DNA of 64,000 nucleotides from Paenibacillus brasilensis. Lineage in GTDB: Bacteria; Bacillota; Bacilli; Paenibacillales; Paenibacillaceae. Below the pieces are notes generated by a model. That model was given only the letters and a program-made list of their open reading frames with translations, did not search any database and was not told the DNA's origin. The translations under genes were made by a program, and so were the position numbers. Location of the stretch: assembly GCF_009363115.1 (NCBI RefSeq), contig NZ_CP045298.1, positions 2,138,001-2,202,000 on the forward strand. The letters run 5' to 3'. This document shows, piece after piece, positions 17,525 through 26,833 of this stretch; position 1 is the stretch's first letter, and each line of letters begins with the position of its first letter.

Positions 17525-17556
17525 ATTATAAACCTTCCACTCAAGTGGAAAGTCAA
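17525..17556 (-). promoter_or_regulatory. MerR-type autoregulatory promoter
   Basis: On the minus strand TTGACT (17551-17556) and TATAAT (17525-17530) lie 20 bp apart. The spacer contains the inverted repeat TTCCACT-TG-AGTGGAA. Over-long spacing with a central dyad is diagnostic of MerR activation by DNA distortion. Confidence 0.75.
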
Positions 17557-17560
17557 GCAA

Positions 17561-17602
17561 TAAAAAATGTTTCAAACCGACGTATAACCTCGGTTTGAAA
17601 CA
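17561..17602 (-). terminator. Terminator of the luciferase-like gene
   Basis: A perfect 13-bp stem (17568-17580 with 17590-17602, TGTTTCAAACCGA and complement), 9-base loop, then TTTTTTA on the minus strand. Confidence 0.85.
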
Positions 17603-17655
17603 AATGGAAATCATTTTAATCCCACCACAAAATCCGAATACTCAAAATAAATTGC

Positions 17656-18708
17656 TTATTTACTCTCGGATTCCCACTTGGATATCTCCTCGCGCACCTG
17701 TGGCGCTACCTCTGTTCCCAGCAGCTCAATAGCTCTCATGACATCTTCATGCGGCATCGTGCCGACAGGCACGTGGAGCAGAAAACGTGTAATGCCTACC
17801 TGTTTACGCAGGTGGATGATTTTCTTGGCAACTGTATCGGGATCGCCTACATACAGCGCTCCTTCAAAGCTGCGTGCGGCATCGAAGCTGGAACGGGTGT
17901 AAGGCCCCCAGCCACGCTCACGCCCAAGGACGTTCATGCTTTGCTGAGTGGAAGGGAAAAACTTTTCCGCTGCAAGCTCGGTGCTTTCCGCAATAAAACC
18001 ATGCGAGTGGGATGCAACCGGAAGCAGCGATACGTCATGGCCTGCGTGCTTAGCTGCCTTTTTGTACAACTCCACCAATGGCGCAAATTGCTCAGGACTA
18101 CCTCCAATAATAGCCAGCACCAACGGCAATCCGAGCAATCCGGCACGGACTACAGATTCCTGGTTGCCCCCGCTGCCAATCCATACGGGCAACGGATCTT
18201 GGACCGGACGTGGGTACACGCCCAAATGGTTGATTGCAGGCCGATGTCCGCCTTTCCAGGTCACTTTTTCGGATTCGCGTATTTTCAATAACAGTTCCAG
18301 CTTTTCATCAAACAACTCATCATAGTTATCCAAGTCATATCCAAACAGCGGAAACGATTCAATAAAAGAACCCCGCCCTGCCATAATCTCAGCCCGTCCA
18401 TTCGAGATGCCATCCAGTGTAGCAAAATCCTGAAATACCCGCACTGGATCATCCGATGATAGCACCGTGACCGCACTGGTTAGCCGAATTCGCTGTGTCT
18501 GTGCTGCCGCCGCAGCCAGTATAACAGCCGGAGCAGATGCCGCATAATCTTTTCGATGATGCTCCCCTACGCCGTACACATCCAGCCCTACCCGATCTGC
18601 AAGCACAATCTCCTCGACAACTTCACGTATTCGTTGTGCGTGGCTGATGACCTCACCCGTTTGGGGGTCCGGTGTTGTTTCCACAAACGTGCTTATCCCT
18701 ATCTCCAT
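17656..18708 (-). CDS. LLM-class flavin-dependent monooxygenase
   Basis: A 350-residue bacterial-luciferase-like TIM barrel: [12 protein letters not shown] at the N-terminus, [19 protein letters not shown] (substrate/FMN pocket), [32 protein letters not shown] and [15 protein letters not shown] for the FMN phosphate site. This is the group annotated as LLM class oxidoreductases near YhbW. They use FMNH2 supplied by a separate reductase. GGAGG precedes ATG 18708. No reductase partner is adjacent; the gene is monocistronic with its own terminator. Confidence 0.88.
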   Translation of the reverse strand: MEIGISTFVETTPDPQTGEVISHAQRIREVVEEIVLADRVGLDVYGVGEHHRKDYAASAPAVILAAAAAQTQRIRLTSAVTVLSSDDPVRVFQDFATLDGISNGRAEIMAGRGSFIESFPLFGYDLDNYDELFDEKLELLLKIRESEKVTWKGGHRPAINHLGVYPRPVQDPLPVWIGSGGNQESVVRAGLLGLPLVLAIIGGSPEQFAPLVELYKKAAKHAGHDVSLLPVASHSHGFIAESTELAAEKFFPSTQQSMNVLGRERGWGPYTRSSFDAARSFEGALYVGDPDTVAKKIIHLRKQVGITRFLLHVPVGTMPHEDVMRAIELLGTEVAPQVREEISKWESESK

Positions 18709-18949
18709 TGGTCCTACCTCCTATTGTCATGTCTTGCTCTTATTCAGCGGCTTGCAAAGCAAACCATTTTAAAAGTGGATATCTTTATATTGAATTTTTT
18801 TCGTTTCTTTTTCAAGCTTTCCTTTTCCGGGTCTGGATTCAGTCAGGAGAGCGTCCATATTCGCCGCAGGAAAAGAATTCTCTTTGTCGAATATTTTAAG
18901 AGGATTCCCATCTCTACAACATGAATACAACAAGGAGGCGCATACATTT

Positions 18950-19705
18950 ATGGCTTTTGTCATTAATAACCTAAAGGATAACAGCAATGTTGTCATCACT
19001 GACCAACTAGGTGGATTTACGGTACTGGAATACATAACAGATTTGAGCTGCACCTCGGTTGCAGCTGCGAAAGACAGTTACTATATGAGTAAAAGTAACA
19101 TGCGCCGCAAACAGCTTATGATCGAAATCAACAATAGCGAAGTTATGATGAAGGCGGGAGCCATGCAATATACTGTGGGGAGCATGGAAATGACTACTGG
19201 CATAAAAAGCGTAGGAGGCTTAATGCGTAACTTGGTATCCGGTGCTGTGACGGGGACAGGTGCCATTAAACCCCACTACAAAGGCACAGGAACCATTATG
19301 CTGGAGCCTACTTATCAATATATCTGGCTTATAGATGTCGATAATGATGACATTGCCATCGAAGACGGCTTGTTTTTAGCTTGTGATACTACGCTGAACA
19401 TATCCGTCGTTGCGCGTAGTAATCTTTCCTCTGCTGCATTAGGTGGAGAGGGATTATTTAACCTAAGCGCCCGGGGGAAAGGAGTTCTGGCACTGCAAGC
19501 GCCGATCCCTTCCGAAGAAGCAGTCATCATAGAATTGCAAAATGATACCCTGAAGGTGGATGGCAATTTTGCTCTCATGTGGTCCAATACCTTACAGTTC
19601 ACCGTCGAAAAATCTGGAAAAACCAAATTGGGCTCCGCCGCTTCCGGCGAAGGGCTGGTTAATGTATACAGAGGAACAGGGACCGTATGGCTGGCCCCCC
19701 TATAA
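18950..19705 (+). CDS. AIM24-family protein
   Basis: A 251-residue beta-rich protein of the AIM24/TIGR00266 group, recognised by the repeated glycine-rich turns (GAMQYTVGSMEM, HYKGTGTIMLEPTY, GEGLFNLSARGKGVLALQ, YRGTGTVWLAPL). Bacterial members form trimeric beta-roll assemblies of unknown function, some linked to stress or tellurium-resistance operons. AAGGAGG precedes ATG 18950; the longer frame from 18884 lacks a ribosome binding site. It is convergent with yjdM, with only 11 bp between the stops. Confidence 0.85.
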   Translation: MAFVINNLKDNSNVVITDQLGGFTVLEYITDLSCTSVAAAKDSYYMSKSNMRRKQLMIEINNSEVMMKAGAMQYTVGSMEMTTGIKSVGGLMRNLVSGAVTGTGAIKPHYKGTGTIMLEPTYQYIWLIDVDNDDIAIEDGLFLACDTTLNISVVARSNLSSAALGGEGLFNLSARGKGVLALQAPIPSEEAVIIELQNDTLKVDGNFALMWSNTLQFTVEKSGKTKLGSAASGEGLVNVYRGTGTVWLAPL

Positions 19706-19716
19706 CCTCTTACATT

Positions 19717-20058
19717 CTAATTCTTTTTTACGAATTCTGATTTTAACTTCATCGCTCCAAAACCATCAATTTTGCAATCAATATCGTGATCACCATCCAC
19801 CAGACGGATGTTCTTTACTTTGGTGCCGATTTTCAGCACGGATGAGCTGCCCTTAACCTTCAGGTCTTTAATGACAGTTACAGAGTCACCATCCTGCAGG
19901 ACGTTACCATTCGCATCTCTGACGACTTTCACATCTTCGTTGCTTACGGTGTCTGACTCGGAAGACCACTCATGAGCGCATTCCGGGCAAATAAAAAGAC
20001 TGCGATCCTCGTAAGTGTATTCTGAATTACATTCCGGGCAATTTGGCAAATTAGACAT
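19717..20058 (-). CDS. yjdM: Zinc-ribbon protein YjdM (PhnA family)
   Basis: A 113-residue protein of exact family length: N-terminal zinc ribbon CPEC...CPEC (residues about 7-27), then an SH3-like PhnA domain with [31 protein letters not shown]. Once called alkylphosphonate utilisation protein PhnA, its true role is unclear. GGAG lies about 11 bases ahead of ATG 20058; an ATG 21 bases upstream has no ribosome binding site. Confidence 0.9.
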   Translation of the reverse strand: MSNLPNCPECNSEYTYEDRSLFICPECAHEWSSESDTVSNEDVKVVRDANGNVLQDGDSVTVIKDLKVKGSSSVLKIGTKVKNIRLVDGDHDIDCKIDGFGAMKLKSEFVKKN

Positions 20059-20224
20059 AATATTATGTACTCCATTCATTTTTATTTCTATTACTGTGTT
20101 AGCTTTCTTATATAAACCCAAGCCTTCCTTGGAGTTCCATACAAGTATATTGGATAATCTGCTGCGATTCCACTCATGGAGGCAACTAGGTCTCTGAAAA
20201 TTCCTGGGGAGTGAACATGTAACT

Positions 20225-20264
20225 AAAACGGATGCTGACCTTTTAAGGCAGCATCCGTTTTTTA
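20225..20264. terminator. Strong bidirectional terminator
   Basis: AAAACGGATGCTG (20225-20237) pairs with CAGCATCCGTTTT (20249-20261), 11-base loop. T-runs flank both sides, so it ends the QorB-like gene on the minus strand and blocks plus-strand readthrough. Confidence 0.85.
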
Positions 20265-20310
20265 TCATAAGCAGTATCCTATGTTGAAATTGTACTCTAC
20301 GGCACGTATA

Positions 20311-21177
20311 TTATGCCTTTGCTTGCTTTATCAGCTCGCTAAGCCCTTGGCTAAGCGGCGTAAGGGGGCGTTGTAACAGCTTCTCGAAATCGTTGCTTAC
20401 AACATCCAGGGCTCCTTCGCGAATCGCTTGTTGAATCCCGACCACAATCGGGATGGCACCTTCTGGCACTCCCGCACCGAGCATAATTTCGGCATACGCA
20501 GCATCGTCCACCTGCTGTACAGGAACGTCCTTGCCCAGAACATCAGCAAGTATCGCCGCGAGCTCTTCCTGGGTAATCGGCTTGCCGGAAAGCTCGTATA
20601 TTGTATTCTCATGTCCTACGCCAGACAAAACGGTGGCAGCCGCTTGTGCATAGTCGGCACGGGTGGCCCACCCTACTTTACCGGACCCTGCCGAGGTTAG
20701 CCAAGGAGCCCCCGCGAGTACAGATTGGATCGTGCCTGTTTCATTCTCAAGATACCAATTATTACGCAAGAAGGAATAAGCAATACCGGACTCCCGAATA
20801 AACTCTTCCGTTATACGATGTACGGGTGCTAGGAACAGAGTGCTGTCAGCGGCATTGGCTGCGCTGGTATAAGCGATGAAGCCTACTCCCGCACGTACAG
20901 CAGCATCAACAGCAGCCTTATGCTGGCGGATTCTGGTATCATTATCCCCGTCTGCAGATATCATCAGCAGTCGTTCTACTCCAGCAAACGCTTGATCCAG
21001 CGTTTCTGGTTTATCAAAATCTCCATGCCGAACGTCAACGCCACGAGCATGCAAGCTCTCTGCTTTTTCCGGATTTCTTACGCTAACAATAAGGTCTTTT
21101 GCCGGGACAGATGCAAGCAACGTATCTACCACGATGGAACCCAGTTGCCCTGTTGCTCCTGTTAATGCGATTTTCAT
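20311..21177 (-). CDS. NAD(P)H-binding oxidoreductase, QorB/NmrA-like
   Basis: A 288-residue atypical SDR: GATGQLG at 7-13 binds the cofactor, SVRNPEKAESL follows beta2, and YTSAANA replaces the usual catalytic YxxxK, as in NmrA and QorB. It resembles NADPH:quinone oxidoreductase 2 (QorB) throughout, including FLRNNWYLEN and WATRADYAQAAATVL. GAGGATTT precedes ATG 21177. Likely role is reduction of quinones or redox sensing in the cytosol. It is a single-gene unit. Confidence 0.85.
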   Translation of the reverse strand: MKIALTGATGQLGSIVVDTLLASVPAKDLIVSVRNPEKAESLHARGVDVRHGDFDKPETLDQAFAGVERLLMISADGDNDTRIRQHKAAVDAAVRAGVGFIAYTSAANAADSTLFLAPVHRITEEFIRESGIAYSFLRNNWYLENETGTIQSVLAGAPWLTSAGSGKVGWATRADYAQAAATVLSGVGHENTIYELSGKPITQEELAAILADVLGKDVPVQQVDDAAYAEIMLGAGVPEGAIPIVVGIQQAIREGALDVVSNDFEKLLQRPLTPLSQGLSELIKQAKA

Positions 21178-21347
21178 ATGAAATCCTCCATTCAGATTTT
21201 ATTTACTTTCTTACATTTGCTTTTCTACATGTACTTTTATATAGTAACTAAAAATATGATGGAAGTCTAATTTAAAGCCTAAATGTGCTTGAGCGACGTG
21301 CTATTCTCGGGATTGAGGTTCATACTCGCTCAATTTACCTTCGTAGA

Positions 21348-21824
21348 TCAAATGGAATCGGTCACTTTGTCGTCTGGGGTAATGAGTGCGGGTAGCTTAT
21401 TCCATATCTTTATGCCGGATCGCTGTAGGATTTCCGCTACGAATTGCGAACAAAAGTAGGAATTGCTGAACTCAACAGGCTCTTTTAAGGCAACGCCGAT
21501 CAAGCCCAGAAGGTTATACAAATATTTTTGACGACTTCTGATAAAGACATGTAAAACCCGCTTCATTTTTTCGATTTCACGGTCGGTTACTTGAAGCTCG
21601 TAGATGACACATGTTGTATTCGGAAATCTGCTGTATGTACCTGTCTTAATATCTTCTTTCACGAAACCACCATCCAGAGGATTATTGGGAGTCTTTCTCC
21701 CGAAGCTGTATAATTCCGAAAGCTCCCGGTTAAAGGAGATGGAGGCGTGATTGTAGGGCGCTCTGGTATAGCTTTTAATGACTCTCGTAAGAAACGTTCC
21801 TGTATTCGTAAGGTTGTACTTTTT
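21348..21824 (-). pseudogene. NlpC/P60-like (YiiX-type) cysteine hydrolase, 5'-truncated
   Basis: One frame from 21824 to 21348 encodes 158 residues of a permuted papain-like hydrolase: TGTFLTRVIKSYTRAPYNHASIS carries the catalytic His region, FGRKTPNNPLDGGF and YFCSQFVAEILQRSGI the Cys helix, PALITPDD the tail. There is no start codon before an in-frame TAG at 21827-21825, so the first few residues with the initiator are missing. The break coincides with the start of a CdsA fragment on the other strand. Initiation at the internal GTG/AAA codon near 21662 would lose the His region. Confidence 0.7.
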
Positions 21825-22211
21825 CTAGTGGTACTGACGCAGCTCAATGATGTCGCACACTACCTGGCATCACTCTATTTCGGAAAGCGGAAAATCGCCC
21901 CGACCTCCAACCCCAATTTAACTTGGGAAGGCTTTGCATTCGCTTTTCCCGTAACCATAGGGGCTTCCTATCTGATCTATCCGTACTTGACGCTGTTTGA
22001 CCTGAAATTTGGACTCATTTTCGGGATACTCATCAGCTTGAGCGGTTTCTTCGGCAGCTTAACGGTTTCCGTGCTGAAGCGGGATTTACTAATCGGTGAT
22101 GACGAAAAGTTCGATGCTTTGAAAAAAAGCTACTTAAGCCGGGTAGATAGCTTGACCTACACCTCGCCCGTCTTTTTTCACGTGATTCGTTATTTTTTTG
22201 ACTTTATGTAG
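21810..22211 (+). pseudogene. Phosphatidate cytidylyltransferase (CdsA) C-terminal fragment
   Basis: From about 21813 the frame reads as the last 130 residues of a CdsA-like enzyme: LTQLNDVAHYLASLYFGKRKIAPTSNP..TWEGF, membrane segments, GFFGSLTVSVLKRDLLI and SYLSRVDSLTYTSPVFFH, which carry the CTP/metal-binding Asp and Arg residues of the CdsA signature. The N-terminal membrane half is absent; codons 1-21 of the open frame belong to the antisense of the P60-like gene. A functional cdsA is presumably elsewhere. The fragment has no plausible ribosome binding site. Confidence 0.75.
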
Positions 22212-22308
22212 CAGTTCTCATCATTTTCCCTTTAGTTAACTGAGGTAGTACTACTGTACTTGAAGGAGCCTTTGTCCATTAGAAAAACTAACTGCTTTTC
22301 ATATCCGT

Positions 22309-23688
22309 TCATATATGCCGTTGCAGGGCATTCCTGATTCGGCTGATCCCTTCACGAATTTCGCTTTCATTTAGATGCCCATAGCCCATTAGCAGTCGGT
22401 TCCCTTCCAGCTGTACTGCAAAAACATTTTCGCTACAGAAACATTCAGGCAGATTCTCTGGGAGCGGAAATTGGAACTCTGCTACCAAATGTAAACCAGC
22501 CGGCCGACCACATACCCGGAATTGCCCGGTAAAATGCTGCTCCAGACTATCAAGCAGGACTTGACGCCGCTTGGCGTACACTTTCTTCATTTTATGTATA
22601 TGTTGATGAAGGAGTCGCTTCCCGATATACCGACTCAGCACTATTTGCTCCAGGCTCGCCGTCTGGTAATCTGCCAGTTGCTTTAATCGGATAAAATCAG
22701 CAACATGTGACGGAGGAAGGACGATGTAGCCGATCCGCAGGGCCGGAAATAAAGTTTTGCTAAACGTACCGACGTATAGCACCCGTTCCGGGTCCAGACT
22801 CTGCAAAGAGTGGACGGGTGCTCCATCATACCGGAACTCACTGTCATAATCATCCTCGAGTAGCAGGCAACCTGTCCGGGCGGCATACTGGATGAGCTCG
22901 ATCCGCCTTTGGATCGGCAGGATGCCCCCCAGCGGGAACTGGTGCGAGGGCGTCAGATATGCCAGCTTAGGGTTATTTTTTTGCGGCAGATACGCTGTTA
23001 TAACGCCAGAATCATCCACAGGCATGCTCCGCAGTGCTGCTCCTGTAGCCGACAGAATGCTTTTTAAGTCTTCATTGGTCGGTTCCTCTACCAAGACTTC
23101 ATCCCCCGCTGACAGCAGCAGACGGGTGACAAGCTGAATGGCTTGTACTGCTCAACTAGTAACCACAATATGCTCCGGCCTGGCTTTTACTCCTCTGGTG
23201 TGAGCCAGATAGTTAGCCAGCTCCCTTCGCAGCTCGGGTTCTCCAGCAGAGTCGCCATAACCCAGTGCGAGATCGGGAGCTTCTTTGCATACGCTTTGAA
23301 GCAAGTCAGCCCATGATTTGCGCGGGAACAATTCTAACGCAGGAAGCCCCGTCCGGAAGGAGATCACTGGCACTTCATCTGGATACTGAATACTCGATGC
23401 AGACGAAGACACGGCGATAGGCGGTGTGGATACATAGCCTGGAAGAGCGGCTCCTTCGGCTACATAGGTGCCTGAACCCGGGTATGCAGAGGCTAAACCT
23501 TCTGCCAGCAGCATTTCATATGCTTCGAGAATAACATTCCGGGATACGTTTAATTGTGAAGCCAGCAACCGGGTTGAAGGGAGTTTATATCCTGCATGCA
23601 GTTCTCCAACTAAAATACGGTCCCGGATGGCCTGATACACCTGACGGAGCATCGGAACTGACGCACTTTTATCTATAGATAGCCACAT
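22309..23688 (-). pseudogene. MocR/PdxR-type regulator (GntR-aminotransferase fusion) with in-frame TGA
   Basis: A 460-codon frame broken only by TGA at 23154-23152. The upstream part has a GntR winged helix (residues 1-75: PLYRQ-like, LPSTRLLASQLNVSRNVILEAY); the downstream part is the aminotransferase-like domain with PLP lysine in VGTFSKTLFPALRIGY. The stop falls where MocR proteins read TSGxxQA: IVVTS-stop-AVQAIQ, so one change of GGA to TGA explains it. The ribosome binding site GAGGAGG and promoter region look intact. It is divergent from an EamA transporter, the usual target of MocR proteins. Could be a recent mutation or a base-call error. Confidence 0.8.
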
Positions 23689-23798
23689 ACGCTGTCCTCC
23701 TCAAGCGGTACTGTTAAAAATCCCTTCAACTGGATCTACAAGGACCCCATTTCTATTGTTACAGTATATATCAATATCTGTACAAGAGGTGAACTGGA

Positions 23799-24701
23799 AT
23801 GAACAAAGCAACCATTTTGACTTACATGGAATTAGTGATCGCAACCGTCATTGTCGGCAGTTCTGTGGTGGTCGGTAAACTGGTTGTAATGCGGCTGCCT
23901 GTTTTTTTATCGCAATCAGCCAGTCTGGCCGTTGCCCTTCTGTTCCTGGTACCTATTGTGTTAGTCAGGCACAAAAATTCTCTAAGGATCAGCAAGCGGG
24001 ATGCCTTAATCCTGTTCATTCAGGCCCTGATCGGCATGTTTCTCTTCCGTGTGCTGATGCTATACGGGCTGGCCTATGCCTCTGCTTCCGAAAGCGGAAT
24101 TCTGACAAGCTTGACCCCAGCTATCATTGCACTTCTTTCGTATGTGCTGCTGAGAGAGAAGATTACGCTGCGCCCCGGACTCGGGATCGCCTGTTCACTG
24201 CTCGACGTTTTGGCGCTGCAATTACCCCACATATCGGCGCTCTGGTTGAATACTCCCCATGCAACCTCATTTATTGGCATGCTGCTTGTTTTGTCTGCCG
24301 TGTTCGGGGAAGCGGCGCTGACGGTATTACGCAAGATGCTATCCAGCCATGTCTCTTCCCTGCTTGGAACGATGTATATAACGCTCTTTTCCTTTCTCAT
24401 GTTTCTGGCTTGTTCCTTTGGGGAGGCACGGCGGTTCAACTTCAATCATGTTGGTGCAGGGGAGATTGGACTCGTCTTATATTACGGTATCTTTGTTACA
24501 GCATTAGCCTACATATTATGGTTCCGGGGCGTGTCAAGGGTAGCCGCCAGTACGGCAGCGGTATATACGGGGTGTATTCCGGTTAGTACGTTGCTGTTGT
24601 CCTACATCATCCTCCGGGAACCTTTTTTATTTACTCATCTGGCAGGTGCAGGGTTTGTCTTTCTTGGCATCATGCTCATTTCGCGCGGTGAACGCCGCTG
24701 A
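23799..24701 (+). CDS. EamA/DMT-family transporter
   Basis: A 300-residue drug/metabolite transporter with ten membrane segments forming two EamA repeats (about 5-135 and 155-295); typical motifs ALIGMFLFRVLMLYGLAYASASESGILTSLTPAI and GVSRVAASTAAVYTGCIPV end each repeat. AGAGGTGA is seven bases before ATG 23799. The divergent MocR-type gene 110 bp away is likely its regulator; MocR-EamA pairs are common in Firmicutes and Actinobacteria. Exported compound unknown, possibly an amino acid or vitamin B6-related metabolite. Confidence 0.88.
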   Translation: MNKATILTYMELVIATVIVGSSVVVGKLVVMRLPVFLSQSASLAVALLFLVPIVLVRHKNSLRISKRDALILFIQALIGMFLFRVLMLYGLAYASASESGILTSLTPAIIALLSYVLLREKITLRPGLGIACSLLDVLALQLPHISALWLNTPHATSFIGMLLVLSAVFGEAALTVLRKMLSSHVSSLLGTMYITLFSFLMFLACSFGEARRFNFNHVGAGEIGLVLYYGIFVTALAYILWFRGVSRVAASTAAVYTGCIPVSTLLLSYIILREPFLFTHLAGAGFVFLGIMLISRGERR

Positions 24702-24842
24702 CTCACGCTAGAGGACTTTCGCCAGGATTGCTATATATCCTTTTATAATGACTCTCTTGAACGTTTTATCCAAAAAGCAGGTCCTGTAAAAGACACCCTT
24801 GAACAATACGAAATGTATATGCCACTTCCTCCAATAAAATAG
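24702..24842 (+). pseudogene. Short coding remnant downstream of the EamA gene
   Basis: A 46-codon frame (DFRQDCYISFYNDSLERF...MPLPPIK, then TAG) reads like a genuine protein C-terminus but has no start codon or ribosome binding site and directly abuts the EamA stop in the same phase. Origin not recognised. Confidence 0.3.
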
Positions 24843-24877
24843 TAATGTGCATCTATACTCCCCCATCTGGACAAAAA

Positions 24878-24911
24878 AGAGGCTCCCAACTGTAGCTTAG
24901 GGAGCCTCTCT
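24878..24911. terminator. Terminator between EamA and PTS genes
   Basis: AGAGGCTCCC (24878-24887) pairs with GGGAGCCTCT (24900-24909); TTTTTTG follows on the minus strand and TTCTTT on the plus strand. Confidence 0.8.
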
Positions 24912-24939
24912 TCTTTGATTCAAGTTCTTAGTGCATCCA

Positions 24940-26564
24940 TTAATGCACCTGATCCAGCAATTGATATGCTTCTTCCTTGGTTGTAACCGCCAGAAGGGCT
25001 TCTCTGAAATGATCGTCCATCAGCTTACGGGACAACATTTGTAGCACCTTCAGATGCGCGTTTTCCTTACTATTGCGTGGCACAGCAATCATGAAGATCA
25101 GCTTCGCCTCACTTCCGTCCAAGATTTTCCAGTCAACGCCGCTCCGCTTGATACCGAAAACCACACTTGGCTTCAGAACAGCTTCCGATTTGCCATGTGG
25201 GATGGCAATGTTCATTCCGATCCCTGTGGAGCTTTCTTTCTCTCGGTCCAATATGGCCTGTTTAAAGTCATTGGCAGAGCTTACAGCTCCGGTTTTCTCA
25301 AGCGCCCCGATCATTTCATCAACCACAGCATCCTGCGTTATTCCTTCCAGATTGAGGTTAATCAGATCCATCGTTACAATATCCGTCAACTTCTCAATGT
25401 GGACAGCTTGTTCAGAATCAGCTAACCCGTTATTGGTAATGGCTGTTGAAGCCAATAGCTCTGCAGCAGAATTTCCAGTAATTTCATCTCCAGAAGCAGT
25501 CGGCTCTACAGTTGTAATATCTTTTTTCAGTAAACTCACCATGACAACCGATACGGCCGCGCCGACAATAACGGCGACGAAAAACATAACCACATTGTCA
25601 ACCGCACCAAGCACGGCTACAATCGGACCGCCATGAGCTACCTTATCTCCCACATTTCCCATCATGGCGATGACTGAACCGACCATTGATCCAACCATAA
25701 TGCTAGGAATTACACGCAGTGGATCTTGGGCCGCGAACGGAATCGCACCTTCGGTAATACCGAAGAGACCCATCGTGAAGGTTGCTTTCCCGGCCTCGCG
25801 TTCAGCCGGTGCAAATTTACGTTTGTTGATCATCGCTGCAAGTCCCATCGAAATCGGCGGGATACAAATTGCAACGGCGATTGGACCCATAATTCCGTAA
25901 TTCCCTTCCCCGATCATAGCCGAGCCAAATAAGAATGCGACTTTATTGACTGGTCCGCCCATATCAAAGGAGATCATTGCCCCTAAAATCAGCGCCAGCA
26001 GAATCGAACTTGTACCTTGCATACCTGCGAGCCAGCCTGTTAAAGCCTCAAACAATTGTGCGACTGGAGAACCGATCACAAAACAAAGATTAATCCTACA
26101 ATCAAGGATGACAATACCGGAATAATAATAATAGGCATAATCGGCTGTAACGCTCGGCCAACCTTAATCTTCCGAATCCCAAGTGCAACATAACCTGCCA
26201 GGAAACCGGCGATAATTCCGCCGATAAATCCGGCTCCCGCCTCACTTCCATAAAAGCTGCCGTTCGCAGCAATAAATCCGCCAATCATACCTGGTGCAAG
26301 CCCCGGTCTATCCGCAATGCTCATCGCGATAAATCCGGCGAGAATCGGTACCATAAAGGTAAACGAAGCCGAGCCGATATTCTGAATCACCTTCCAAAAT
26401 GAGCCGTCCGGTGAATGTTTTGCTATATATTCTTCAATTACCTTCAGATCGTTGCGAATCGTCTTTTCAGAGCAGTCCGTTTGATCGGCCAGATCCTGCA
26501 CTAGCCACAATCGGTTTGATTCTGTCAATAATTTGCGAAAAATCTCTGTTTGCCTTTTGTTCAT
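24940..26564 (-). pseudogene. Fructose-type PTS EIIC-EIIA gene, chimeric and frameshifted
   Basis: Read from ATG 26564, the first 52 codons are the HTH of a BglG/Mga-like regulator (RKLLTESNRLWLVQDLADQTDCSEKTIRND), then the frame passes straight into the middle of a fructose EIIC (SFWKVIQNIGSASFTFMVPILAGF). At about 26079 the frame stops at IVGLIFVL; a +1 correction in the TTTT run restores FVIGSP and the rest of EIIC plus EIIA with active His in AIPHGK. The EIIB domain and first EIIC helices are missing. An internal deletion evidently fused a regulator gene to fruA-like sequence, followed by a 1-bp loss. Transport is unlikely; EIIA from about 25300 down is intact. Confidence 0.8.
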
Positions 26565-26833
26565 TCCATTCTCCCATCTTCCAAAATAAAGGATGTTCAG
26601 GGCACCTCAGTCTATATTTATCGGTTTTAGTTGACTTTAAGTATACTCCAAGTAGCACATTTTAAGCATGGTGGCCGCCAAATTCAAATGATGGAAAGAG
26701 GAATCACTCATGAACAGTTATTTATAAACTTTTTCTTTGTTTATAGAATGTTTTCCTAAACATGGATTGTAAAATGACCGTTAATATAAGGGGCGTGTTT
26801 TACATGATTGAATATTAAAAAGAGGTGTATTTT

